NCBI GenBank assembly: GCA_963835495.1
Contig: CAWIFQ010000005.1
Coordinates: forward strand, 1,178,001-1,242,000
DNA: 64,000 bases
DNA from: Acaudatibacter sp963835495
GTDB lineage: Bacteria > Pseudomonadota > Alphaproteobacteria > Caulobacterales > Caulobacteraceae
Direction: 5' to 3'
Numbering within the stretch: position 1 is the stretch's first letter; every line of letters begins with the position of its first letter. The notes under the pieces are model-generated. The model did no database searches, was not told the origin of the DNA, and worked only from the letters and a program-made list of their open reading frames with translations. A program made the position numbers and the translations under genes. Positions 9,145 through 16,450 of this stretch are shown piece by piece.

Positions 9145-9739
9145 ACGGCCCGCTGGCGCGCAGCCACAGCTCGGCGACGATCAGGTTAGGGACCCAGCAC
9201 AGGAACGAGATCGCCCGGTAGCCGACGTTGAAGTCGAGATGCGCGATGAACAGCACCGGCAGGTAAAGGCGCAGCGTCACCGCGGCGAAGGTGAGGGCGT
9301 AGCTGCGGGTCATCCAGCGGCGGTGACGGACGAAATCGCGCGCCCTGGCGTAGCGCCAGGCCTGCGCGGTGGCGCCCAGCCAACAGACCGCGAGCAGGCC
9401 GAACCCGGCGGTCCCGATCGGCCCGGCGGTCGTGCCCAGCGCCAGCAACAGCGCCGCGCAGCCGCCGATCAGGCAGCACGCCACATAGACCGTGCCGGCG
9501 CGGCGGTGCCATGCCGGCCAGCGCGCCCGCAGCCGGGGGAAGAACTGCAGCGCGCCCAGCAACAGCGCCGTCGCGCTGACGCCGGCGTGCAGCACCAGCG
9601 CGCCGGTGCGGGTGTACTGGTTGGCGACGATGCTCGGGGCCCCGCCGGGCATGCCGGGCAGCAGGTAGCGGTAGGAGCTCAGCGCGATCGCCGCCGCCAA
9701 CACCGTCGCGCTCCATAGCCACACGCTGCTCAGTTTCAT
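9098..9739 (-). CDS. DUF2306-type integral membrane protein
   Basis: This is a 213-residue protein that is almost entirely membrane helices (about six), starting MKLSSVWLWSATVLAAAIAL. The pattern HAGVSATALLLGALQF, WPAWHRRAGTVYVACCLIGG and HRRWMTRSYALTFAAV matches DUF2306 proteins, which have conserved His/Arg residues at membrane edges and no known activity. It overlaps the 3' end of the LytTR gene by 47 bp in convergent orientation, so the two messages are partly antisense. Confidence 0.75.
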   Translation of the reverse strand: MKLSSVWLWSATVLAAAIALSSYRYLLPGMPGGAPSIVANQYTRTGALVLHAGVSATALLLGALQFFPRLRARWPAWHRRAGTVYVACCLIGGCAALLLALGTTAGPIGTAGFGLLAVCWLGATAQAWRYARARDFVRHRRWMTRSYALTFAAVTLRLYLPVLFIAHLDFNVGYRAISFLCWVPNLIVAELWLRASGPFRTSQPIAAASQSPG

Positions 9740-9852
9740 CGCGCACCCAGCAAGCTCGGTCGCGCGACCCTAGCCCCACGGCGCCGCTTCGCCCAGGCTC
9801 CAGCCGAGGCCTTCAGCGCCAAAGCGCGCCGCTCGCCGCACGGATCCTCGGG

Positions 9853-10251
9853 TCAGCGAGGCTGGCTCCAGGCGGCCATCTGGAACAGCTCGATCAGGTT
9901 GCCGGAAGGATCCTGGAGCAGGGCCTGCTTGCCGCCCGGGCCTTCGATGACATCGTTGCGAAACGGCGCGCCCGCGGCTTTCAGGCGGGCGACCTCGGCG
10001 TCGATGTCGTCGACGATGAGGTGGATCCGGTTCCAGCCGCCGGGGCCGGGCTTGGCGCCATCGGCCATTGGACGTCCGGCGGAACTGGCCGGCCCGCTGA
10101 TCAGCAGCCTGAGATTGCCGCGCACGACGTCCGCGAACGGCGGGAAGCTGTTCAGAACCTCGAAGCCGAGGAACTTTGTGTAGAATTCGGTCGCCGCCGC
10201 TACGTCGTCGACCATGTAGCGGACGTTCACCATCTCGCGCGGGTCGGTCAT
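9853..10251 (-). CDS. VOC (glyoxalase/bleomycin-resistance) family protein
   Basis: This 132-residue protein has two beta-alpha-beta-beta-beta modules: VNVRYMVDDVAAATEFYTKFLGFEV at the N-terminus and RIHLIVDDIDAEVARLKAAGA in the second half, ending LQDPSGNLIELFQ. VOC proteins bind a metal and act in isomerisation, dioxygenation or drug binding. It starts 17 bp after the ArsR-ArsC fusion stop and is probably in its operon. It contains no cysteine, so it lacks the thiols expected of the arsenic-carbon lyase ArsI. Substrate unknown. Confidence 0.8.
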   Translation of the reverse strand: MTDPREMVNVRYMVDDVAAATEFYTKFLGFEVLNSFPPFADVVRGNLRLLISGPASSAGRPMADGAKPGPGGWNRIHLIVDDIDAEVARLKAAGAPFRNDVIEGPGGKQALLQDPSGNLIELFQMAAWSQPR

Positions 10252-10268
10252 GGCTTTCTCCTCGGCTC

Positions 10269-11033
10269 TCAGTGGGCGGTTGTTCGATCTTCGAGGGCGG
10301 CGAGCAGGAACTCGATGCGGGTCGCCAGCTCGGCCGCGGTTTGCTGAAACAGCGGATAGGTGACGTCATCGGGCTCGCCGGTGGCGGGGTTGGGGATGCT
10401 CCAGTGGGTCGTCTCCGGAAGGCCGGAGAACTCCGGGCACACTTCGCGGACGCGGTCGCACAGGCTGATCACCCAGTCGAAACGCTGGTCGGCGAACAGG
10501 TTCAGGTGTTTGGACGCGTATCCGGTCAGGTCGAGGCCGTGCGCCTCGCGCATCACCCGCACCGCGTTGGGATGTAACGGACGGGGATGGCTGCCGGCGC
10601 TGTGCGCCTCTATGGCGCCGCCGGACCGAGCCCGCGCCAGCGCTTCTGCCATCTGCGAGCGCGCGCTGTTGCCGGTGCACAGGAACAGCACCCGCACCGG
10701 ACCGGTCAGGGCGCCGTCACGCGGGGGCGGGACGAGGCGAAGTCCGGGGTGCAGCGCCCCGCCGCTCGCCGACAACAGGCCGCCGATACGCGTCAGGTCC
10801 AACCCGTAGTACGTGTCCCGGCGATCGGCTGAGCTGCGTCGCGCGGTCACCAGGCGGCCATCGCGAAGCTTGCCCAGGTGGTAGGAGACCAGGTTCTGAG
10901 GTTCGCCGACCAGCTGGGTCAGCTCGTGCACGACGCGGTCGCTGCGAGCCAGCTCACCCAGCAGGCGCCAGCGCAGAGGATGCCCCGCCAGCTGCAGGAA
11001 TTCGGGCGGGTCGACGTCGGGGCTCGGGTTCAT
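10269..11033 (-). CDS. ArsR-type repressor fused to low-MW phosphatase/arsenate reductase
   Basis: This 254-residue fusion has an N-terminal winged-helix ArsR domain (about residues 8-95, EPQNLVSYHLGKLRDGRLV) and a C-terminal low-molecular-weight phosphotyrosine phosphatase/ArsC domain (about 110-250) with the P-loop LFLCTGNSARSQ and a later SLCDRVREVC loop. The domain likely reduces arsenate or removes phosphate. The DNA-binding half has no cysteine at all, so metalloid sensing by the usual ArsR Cys motif is unlikely. I chose the ATG at 11033 rather than 11042 because the upstream ATG lies inside a perfect -10 TATAAT; the message would start at or next to 11033 and be leaderless. The VOC gene follows. 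Confidence 0.87.
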   Translation of the reverse strand: MNPSPDVDPPEFLQLAGHPLRWRLLGELARSDRVVHELTQLVGEPQNLVSYHLGKLRDGRLVTARRSSADRRDTYYGLDLTRIGGLLSASGGALHPGLRLVPPPRDGALTGPVRVLFLCTGNSARSQMAEALARARSGGAIEAHSAGSHPRPLHPNAVRVMREAHGLDLTGYASKHLNLFADQRFDWVISLCDRVREVCPEFSGLPETTHWSIPNPATGEPDDVTYPLFQQTAAELATRIEFLLAALEDRTTAH

Positions 11034-11040
11034 GCCCGCC

Positions 11041-11070
11041 ATTATACATCAATCTGAATTGATGCATCAA
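11041..11070 (-). promoter_or_regulatory. Leaderless promoter of the arsR-arsC fusion
   Basis: Reading on the minus strand there is a -35 TTGATG (11070-11065), an 18-bp spacer and a perfect -10 TATAAT (11046-11041). The ATG at 11033 lies 7 bp after the -10, so transcription should begin at the start codon itself. Confidence 0.7.
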
Positions 11071-11082
11071 GCCAGCTTGATG
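11048..11082. promoter_or_regulatory. Two tandem ArsR-type operators
   Basis: Two perfect inverted repeats lie head to tail: ATCAAT-N4-ATTGAT (11048-11063) and CATCAAG-N4-CTTGATG (11065-11082). Both contain ATCAA-N6-TTGAT, a common ArsR/SmtB half-site arrangement. Their centres are 18 bp apart, and they overlap the -35 and spacer of the promoter, so binding would block RNA polymerase. Confidence 0.7.
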
Positions 11083-11146
11083 TACTGGCCGCTTTTGGGT
11101 TCAGGCCCCCGGCGCGCCCCGCGGCAGGCGCCAGCCGACCAAGCCC

Positions 11147-12109
11147 CTAAACCAGCGCCGGCTCGATCTCCTTGCAGGCGGCGATCAGGCCCTGCACCGA
11201 GGCGACCGACTTGGCGAACATCGCCTTCTCGGCGTCGTCCATCGGGAACTCGATCACCTTCTCGACCCCGCCCGCGCCGATCACCGCCGGCACGCCGACG
11301 TACATGTCCTTCAGGCCGTACTGGCCGGTCAGGTGCGCCGCGCAGGGCAGTACGCGCTTCTTGTCCTTCAGGAACGACTTGGCCATGGCGATGGCGCTCT
11401 CGGCCGGGGCGTAGAAGGCCGAGCCGGTCTTCAGCAGCGCGACGATCTCGCCGCCGCCGCCGCGGGTGCGTTGGACGATGCCGTCGAGATCGTCCTGCGA
11501 AAGCATGCCCTGCTCGACCAGCAGCGGCAGCGGCAGGCCGCCGACGGTGGAGTAGCGGGTCATCGGCACCATGTCGTCGCCGTGGCCGCCGAGGGTCCAG
11601 GCGCGGATATCCTCGACCGACACGCCAAGCTTCTCGGCCAGGAAGTAGCCGAAGCGGGCGCTATCCAGCACGCCGGCCATGCCGACCACCTTGTTCGCCG
11701 GCAGGCCGGAGAACTCGCGCAGCGCCCAGACCATCGCGTCGAGCGGGTTGGTGATGCAGATCACGAAGGCGTGCGGCGCATGCGCCTTGATGCCGTCGCC
11801 GACCGCCTTCATCACCTTCAGATTGATGCCCAGCAGGTCGTCGCGGCTCATGCCGGCTTTGCGCGGCACCCCGGAGGTGACGATGCAGACGTCGGCGTTG
11901 CTGATATCGGCGTAGGAATTCGCGCCCTTCAGCGCCACGTCCTTGCCGAACACGGCGGTGGCCTCGGCGATGTCCAGGCTCTTGCCCTGCGGCAGGCCCT
12001 CGACGATGTCGAACAGCACCACGTCGCCCAGTTCCTCCCGGGCGCAGATATGGGCCAGCGTGCCCCCGATCATGCCCGATCCGATGAGGGCGATCTTCGC
12101 GCGCGCCAT
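11147..12109 (-). CDS. mdh: Malate dehydrogenase (NAD)
   Basis: This is the 320-residue lactate/malate dehydrogenase-family enzyme that oxidises malate to oxaloacetate in the TCA cycle. The NAD-binding start is MARAKIALIGSGMIGG. The catalytic loop GVPRKAGMSRDDLL, the ITNPLDAMV segment and the active-site histidine in TLGGHGDDMVPM are intact, and the Arg pattern fits malate rather than lactate. The ATG at 12109 is preceded by AAGCGG. It is not contiguous with the suc genes, which lie 7 kb away on the same strand. Confidence 0.96.
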   Translation of the reverse strand: MARAKIALIGSGMIGGTLAHICAREELGDVVLFDIVEGLPQGKSLDIAEATAVFGKDVALKGANSYADISNADVCIVTSGVPRKAGMSRDDLLGINLKVMKAVGDGIKAHAPHAFVICITNPLDAMVWALREFSGLPANKVVGMAGVLDSARFGYFLAEKLGVSVEDIRAWTLGGHGDDMVPMTRYSTVGGLPLPLLVEQGMLSQDDLDGIVQRTRGGGGEIVALLKTGSAFYAPAESAIAMAKSFLKDKKRVLPCAAHLTGQYGLKDMYVGVPAVIGAGGVEKVIEFPMDDAEKAMFAKSVASVQGLIAACKEIEPALV

Positions 12110-12192
12110 CCGCTTTCTCCGTCTGCTTAAGGGTAGGGGTCTGGAAGCCGGCGCGGTCTAGACCGGCGGCTGCGCACCTGCAAGGCTGCGGC

Positions 12193-12612
12193 ATGTTCGA
12201 GCTCGATCCCGCCTTCCTGGCGACCTCGGAAGCGCTGCCGGGACTGGCGCTGTGCGAGGCGCGGCTGCAGCTCGACGCGCGCTTTCCCTGGATCGTGCTG
12301 ATCCCCCGCATCGGCCGCGCCTTTGAGATCGAGGACCTCTCGGTGGAGGAGCGGGCGATGCTGATGGCCGAGATCGTCGTGGCCGGCGAGGCGGCGCGGG
12401 CGGTGGGCGCGGCGCTGGGCCGGCCGGTCGAGAAGCTCAACGTCGGCCAGCTCGGCAACATCACCCGCCAGCTGCACGTCCACATCGTCGGCCGACGCCA
12501 GGACGACCCCTGCTGGCCGGGGCCAGTCTGGGGCCAGGGAACAGCGGAAGCGTACGCGTCCGAGATGCTCGAGATGGCGTTGGCGGCGGCGGCCGCCGCC
12601 CTGGAGAGCTGA
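12193..12612 (+). CDS. HIT-family hydrolase-like protein
   Basis: This 139-residue protein matches the HIT superfamily: an N-terminal strand region LCEARLQLDARFPWIVLIPR and the histidine triad variant QLHVHIVGRR near residues 97-106. HIT proteins hydrolyse or transfer nucleotides. The triad here reads HVHIVGR, so the third histidine is replaced, which occurs in some subfamilies. It is divergent from mdh. No clear ribosome binding site precedes the ATG. Confidence 0.8.
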   Translation: MFELDPAFLATSEALPGLALCEARLQLDARFPWIVLIPRIGRAFEIEDLSVEERAMLMAEIVVAGEAARAVGAALGRPVEKLNVGQLGNITRQLHVHIVGRRQDDPCWPGPVWGQGTAEAYASEMLEMALAAAAAALES

Positions 12613-12635
12613 GCTCGCTCTGATCCGCCGGCGCC

Positions 12636-12748
12636 GCCCCCTCCACCCCTTCGGGGTCCCCCTCCCCCGATGGGGGAGGAGATCGGGCCGGCGCTTTCTT
12701 CTCCTCACCCGTCGGGGGAGGGGGACCGCGAAGCGGTGGAGGGGGTGC
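12636..12748. repeat. Intergenic palindromic repeat, family A, copy 1
   Basis: Two inverted modules face each other: CCCCCTCCACCCCTTCGGGG with TCCCCCTCCCCCGATGGGGG, then the reverse-oriented CCTCACCCGTCGGGGGAGGG and ACCGCGAAGCGGTGGAGGG. The same element occurs at about 21.7, 22.8, 47.6 and 52.7-52.9 kb. Confidence 0.9.
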
Positions 12749-12758
12749 GTCGCGCGCG

Positions 12759-13214
12759 CTAGCTCCGCCGCAGCTTGACCGGCGCGTCGGCGCCGTTCTC
12801 GTGCAGCGTGCCGGCCCAGGCGCCGCTTGGGTCGGTGTGCAGGCTGACGGTCACGGCCGGCGCGCCCGGCGTGGGGCGCAGCGTGATCGTCAACGATCCC
12901 GGTCCTCGCTCCAGGTTGTCGATGAAGCCGATGTCGCCGGGGACGATGGGGTGGCGCAGGTCGCGCCAGACGCCTTCCAACGGAGACTCGCCGCCGGGCC
13001 GGTCGACCAGCTGGAAGGCCAGCAGCGCCTGGCCCGAGGCCGACACCAGGGTCCAGCTGCCGTCGAGCGGCCCCTGGTAGCTCTCGGCGGCGTTGAACGA
13101 ACCACCGACGCGGGAGTCGATCGGGTTGCCGCTCTCCTGCGCCCAGCTCTCGGAGGCGAACACCAGCGTCGGCGCCAGCAGGCCGGCCAGCAGCGCGCGC
13201 CGCACGGCGCTCAC
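12759..13214 (-). CDS. Small exported protein of unknown function
   Basis: Starting at GTG 13214 (VSAVRRALLAGLLAPTLVFA) the protein has a signal peptide and a mature part of about 125 residues with DGSWTLVSASGQALLAFQLV and repeated beta-strand-like segments ending GADAPVKLRRS. I do not recognise a named family. The GTG overlaps the stop of the CitE-type gene in a GTGA arrangement, so translation is probably coupled to it. A longer frame through this region mixes it with the frameshifted CitE sequence and should be ignored. Confidence 0.7.
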   Translation of the reverse strand: MSAVRRALLAGLLAPTLVFASESWAQESGNPIDSRVGGSFNAAESYQGPLDGSWTLVSASGQALLAFQLVDRPGGESPLEGVWRDLRHPIVPGDIGFIDNLERGPGSLTITLRPTPGAPAVTVSLHTDPSGAWAGTLHENGADAPVKLRRS

Positions 13215-14091
13215 CCCGCGTCCGCCGTCTCGATCGCCGCGGCCAGGTCCAGCAGCCGGCGCGCCTCCGAGAGGTGCAGCCGCTCGGCCAGCCGGCCCTC
13301 GACCCGCAGCGCGCCGCGGCCGCTCGTTCTGCGGGTCGGCGAACGCCGCCACCACCGCCGCGGCCCAGGTCACCTCGTCGGCGGGGGGCGCGAACACGCG
13401 GTTGCAGGTCGCCAGGTGGGTCGGGTGGATCACGCTGCGGCCGTCGAAGCCGAAGTCGGCGCCCTGCCGGCAGGTGGCCTCCAGCAGCGCCAGGTCGTCG
13501 ATCTCGTTGTGCACGCCGTCGAGCGCGACGAGGCCGTAGGCCCGCGCGGCCGCCACCGCCATCGACAGGAACGGGACGAACGCCTCGCGGCCCGGCGTCT
13601 GGCGCGCCTTCATCTCCTTGGCCAGGTCGTTGATGCCCATGGTGAAGGCCGCCAGCCGGGTCCGGGCCGAGGCGGCGGCGATGCCGAGCAGGTCGAACAT
13701 CGCCGGACAGGTCTCGATCATCGCCCACAGCCGGGTCGCGGGCGGCGCGCGAGCCAGGGCCGCGGTCGTAGGCCTCGACGTCGGCCGGCGAGTTCACCTT
13801 CGGGACCAGCACCGCGTCCGGGCCGGCCTCGGCCGCCGCAGCCAGATCCTCGGCGCCCCACGGCGTCGACAGCCCATTGACCCGGATCACCACCTCGCGC
13901 CGGCCGAAGCCGCCGGCCTTCACCGCCGCCACCGCCGCGGCGCGGGCGTCGGGCTTGGCTTCCGGCGCCACCGCGTCCTCGAGGTCGAGGATCACCACGT
14001 CGCAGGGCAGCGAGCGCGCCTTCTCGATCGCCCGGGCGTTGGAGGCGGGCATGTAGAGAGCGCTGCGGCGGGGGCGGATGGTCGGTTCCAT
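13211..14091 (-). CDS. HpcH/HpaI aldolase, CitE-type CoA-ester lyase, two frameshifts
   Basis: This is a TIM-barrel lyase acting on CoA esters such as malyl-CoA or citramalyl-CoA. It reads RRSALYMPASNARAIEKA, DVVILDLEDAV, VIRVNGLSTPWG, VLVPKVNSP, then IETCPAMFDLL and GINDLAKE, and FDGRSVIHP near the end. Two one-base insertions break the frame near 13757 (DRALARAPPATRLW restored) and near 13320 (ADPQNER-RGALRVEGRLAE restored). The repaired protein is about 292 residues, normal for the family. The ATG at 14091 (MEPTIRPRRSAL) is 55 bp from the divergent DUF2237 gene. The exact substrate cannot be read from sequence. Confidence 0.85.
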
Positions 14092-14146
14092 GACAATGCG
14101 ACGCTTCCTCTGGCGAACCGGGTTCGACAAGCCCTAAAATGACGGC

Positions 14147-14530
14147 ATGACCGACCGCTATGACCCCGAAGCCCGTAACGTCCTTGGCGGCGAGCTGCTC
14201 CCTTGTTCCAACGCGCCGCGCACGGGTTTCTTCCGCAACGGTTGCTGCGAGACCGGACCGGAGGACGTCGGCCTCCACACGGTCTGCGCGGTGATGACCG
14301 CGGAGTTCCTCGCGTTCTCCAAGGCCGTCGGCAACGACCTGTCGACGCCGATCCCCGAGTACGGCTTCCCCGGCCTGAAGCCGGGCGACCGCTGGTGCCT
14401 CTGCGCGCCGCGCTGGAAGGAAGCCCTCGACGCCGGCGCCGCCCCGCAGGTGGTGCTGGAAGCGACCCACGAGGAGACCCTGGCGATCACGACGCTGGGG
14501 GTGCTGAAGGACTACGCGGCGGAGGCCTAG
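14147..14530 (+). CDS. DUF2237 family protein
   Basis: This 127-residue protein begins MTDRYDPEARNVLGGEL and shows the family's conserved NGCCETGPEDVGLHTVCAVM and PGLKPGDRWCLCAPRW motifs, ending with the HEETLAITTLGVLKDY segment. DUF2237 proteins are small, soluble, Cys-rich and of unknown function. The last 44 bases overlap the convergent thpR gene. Complete and unremarkable. Confidence 0.88.
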   Translation: MTDRYDPEARNVLGGELLPCSNAPRTGFFRNGCCETGPEDVGLHTVCAVMTAEFLAFSKAVGNDLSTPIPEYGFPGLKPGDRWCLCAPRWKEALDAGAAPQVVLEATHEETLAITTLGVLKDYAAEA

Positions 14531-15065
14531 TCCCAGCGGGTAGCTCCCGCTCCAGCCGGTAGGTCGCGCCTTCGTGGCCGAGGCGGCTCGAATACAGGCC
14601 GAAGCTGGTGACGCGGAACGGCGGCGATTTCAGCAGGTTGTGGCCCTGGACCCAGGCGGCGACGCGGGCGGGCTCGGCGCGGCGCAGGTAGGCGAGGGTG
14701 ACGTGCGGCCGCCAGACCCGGCGGTCGGGCGACAGCCCGGCCTTGCGGGCGGCGGTCTCGCAGCGCTTGGCCAGCTGGTGCAGCGCGGGATTGTCGGCGA
14801 CCCCGGCCCAGACCGCGTGGATGTCGTCGCCGTCCTGGAACGAGCCGACCCCCTGCAGCGACAGGGTCAGCGCCTCTCCTGAGACGACGTTCAGCTCGGC
14901 GTCGAGGTCGTCGGCGACCGCCTCGCTGATCTCGCCGGCGAAGCGCAGGGTGATGTGGAAGGCGTCGGTCGGCCGCCACCTCGCGCCCGGCAGGCCTTGC
15001 TGGCGGCGCACCAGTCCTTCGCCGATCTCCGGCGGGATCGCGATCGCCGCGAACAGCCGGATCAT
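14487..15065 (-). CDS. thpR: RNA 2',3'-cyclic phosphodiesterase
   Basis: This 2H phosphoesterase opens 2',3'-cyclic phosphates on RNA ends. Both HxT motifs are present: FHITLRF near residue 38 and PHVTLAYLRR near residue 122. The start MIRLFAAIAIPPEIG is typical. At 192 residues it is slightly long; the last 15 residues are Pro/Ser-rich and lie in the overlap with DUF2237. The stop of the family core would be around ERELPAG. It is 14 bp from the GDSL esterase gene upstream and may share its transcript. Confidence 0.88.
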   Translation of the reverse strand: MIRLFAAIAIPPEIGEGLVRRQQGLPGARWRPTDAFHITLRFAGEISEAVADDLDAELNVVSGEALTLSLQGVGSFQDGDDIHAVWAGVADNPALHQLAKRCETAARKAGLSPDRRVWRPHVTLAYLRRAEPARVAAWVQGHNLLKSPPFRVTSFGLYSSRLGHEGATYRLERELPAGTRPPPRSPSAPPAS

Positions 15066-15078
15066 CGCCCAACCCCAG

Positions 15079-15717
15079 TCATCGCCGAATCTTGAGCGCC
15101 CTGGCGACGACCGGCGCGAGGCCCTTGGCGATGATCTTCACCCCGGTCGCGTTGGGATGGATGCCGTCGCCCTGGCGCAGGCCCGGCCCGACGCCGGCCA
15201 GCAGGTCCGGATAGAGCGGCACGCGCTCGGCCTTGGCGACGGCGGGGAACACCGCGCCGAAGTCGCGGGCGTAGCCGGCGCCGACGGCGCGGGGCGCGGT
15301 CATGCCGGCCAGCACCACCGCCATCCGCCGCGCCTTCAGCCGCTGCACGATCGCCGTCAGGTTGGTCTTGGTCGTCTTCGGATCCAGCCCCTGCAACAGG
15401 TCGTTGCCGCCCAGCGCCACCAGGCAGACGTCGGTGTCGGCCTGCACCGAGAACCCCAGCCGGCCAAGTCCATCGCCGGTGGTGTCGCCGCTGACGCCGG
15501 CGCCGCGGACCACGACTGGCGCGCCGATCCGCGCCAGCGCCAGTCCGAGTTGCGCCGGCAGCGCCTCGGCGGCCGGCAGGCCGAGCCCGGCGGTGATCGA
15601 GTCGCCGAGGATGGTGACGACCCGCTTGCGGGCGGCGAACACGGGTGAAGCGGCGCTGGCGGCGATCCCCAGCACCAGCGCCCGGCGGATGAAGAAACGG
15701 TCAGGTGTTCGGGTCAT
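15079..15717 (-). CDS. GDSL/SGNH esterase (TesA-like arylesterase)
   Basis: This 212-residue secreted hydrolase has a Tat-like signal (FFIRRALVLGIAASAASPVFA), then block I TILGDSITAG with the catalytic Ser, block III ALGGND, and block V GDGIHPN with the Asp/His pair. These fit TesA-type acyl-CoA thioesterase/lysophospholipases of the periplasm. It is divergent from the ABC ATPase gene by 46 bp; TesA and YbbA-YbbP are divergent neighbours in E. coli too, which supports the assignment. Confidence 0.88.
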   Translation of the reverse strand: MTRTPDRFFIRRALVLGIAASAASPVFAARKRVVTILGDSITAGLGLPAAEALPAQLGLALARIGAPVVVRGAGVSGDTTGDGLGRLGFSVQADTDVCLVALGGNDLLQGLDPKTTKTNLTAIVQRLKARRMAVVLAGMTAPRAVGAGYARDFGAVFPAVAKAERVPLYPDLLAGVGPGLRQGDGIHPNATGVKIIAKGLAPVVARALKIRR

Positions 15718-15763
15718 CGACAGGCCCTATGTAGGGTCTTCCCGCCGCTTGCAACGAGACCTC

Positions 15764-16450
15764 ATGTTCGACGCCATCCAGCCAGGCGCACCGCTCGCCC
15801 TCGACGGCGTCTGGCTGACCCTGCCCTCGGCGGCGGGACCGGTGGAAATCCTGCGCGGGCTCGACTTCAGCGTCGAGGCCGGCGAGCGGGTGGCGGTGGT
15901 CGGGCCGTCGGGCTCCGGCAAGTCGACCCTGATCGCCATCGCCGCCGGCCTGGAGCGGCCGAGCAAGGGCAAGGTGCGGCTGCTGGGCCAGGAGCTGTCG
16001 CGGCTGGACGAGGACGGTCGGGCTCGCCTCAGGCGCGGCCGCGTCTCGCTGGTGTTCCAGGCCTTCCACCTGCTGCCCAACATGACCGCCGAGGAGAACG
16101 TCGCCGCGCCGCTGGAGATCGCCGGCGCCAAGGGCGCGTCCAAGACCGCCCGCGCGTGGCTCGACCGCGTCGGCCTGGCCAGCCGGCGCACCCACTATCC
16201 GCACCAGCTCTCCGGTGGCGAGCAGCAGCGCGTGGCGCTGGCCCGGGCGCTGGCCACCCGCCCCAGCCTGCTCTTCGCCGACGAGCCGACCGGCAACCTC
16301 GACCATGCCAACGCCCGCCATGTCGCCGACCTGATCTTCGAACTGGCGGTGGAGACCGGCGCGGCCCTGGTGCTGGTCACCCACGACGAAGCCCTCGCCG
16401 CCCGCGCCGACCGCATCACCCGGATGGCGGCGGGGAAGATCGAGGCGTGA
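15764..16450 (+). CDS. ABC transporter ATP-binding protein, YbbA type
   Basis: This 228-residue ATPase belongs to the MacB/LolD/YbbA group. Walker A is GPSGSGKST (residues about 46-54), the signature is LSGGEQQRVALARAL, Walker B is LLFADEPTGNLD and the H-loop is LVTHD. The ATG at 15764 gives the family's usual length; a longer open frame upstream is antisense to the esterase. Its stop overlaps the GTG of the permease (GTGA), so they form one transporter. The partner esterase gene is divergent. Confidence 0.92.
   Translation: MFDAIQPGAPLALDGVWLTLPSAAGPVEILRGLDFSVEAGERVAVVGPSGSGKSTLIAIAAGLERPSKGKVRLLGQELSRLDEDGRARLRRGRVSLVFQAFHLLPNMTAEENVAAPLEIAGAKGASKTARAWLDRVGLASRRTHYPHQLSGGEQQRVALARALATRPSLLFADEPTGNLDHANARHVADLIFELAVETGAALVLVTHDEALAARADRITRMAAGKIEA

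Noticed and set aside
9853..10251. VOC protein as an arsenic-carbon lyase (ArsI), given its arsR-arsC neighbour
   Set aside because: The protein contains no cysteine, whereas ArsI needs a cysteine pair to bind the arsenical.
12127..14130. A 667-codon minus-strand frame
   Set aside because: It reads through the CitE-type gene after the frameshift and continues out of frame into the HIT gene region. Only its first third is real coding sequence.
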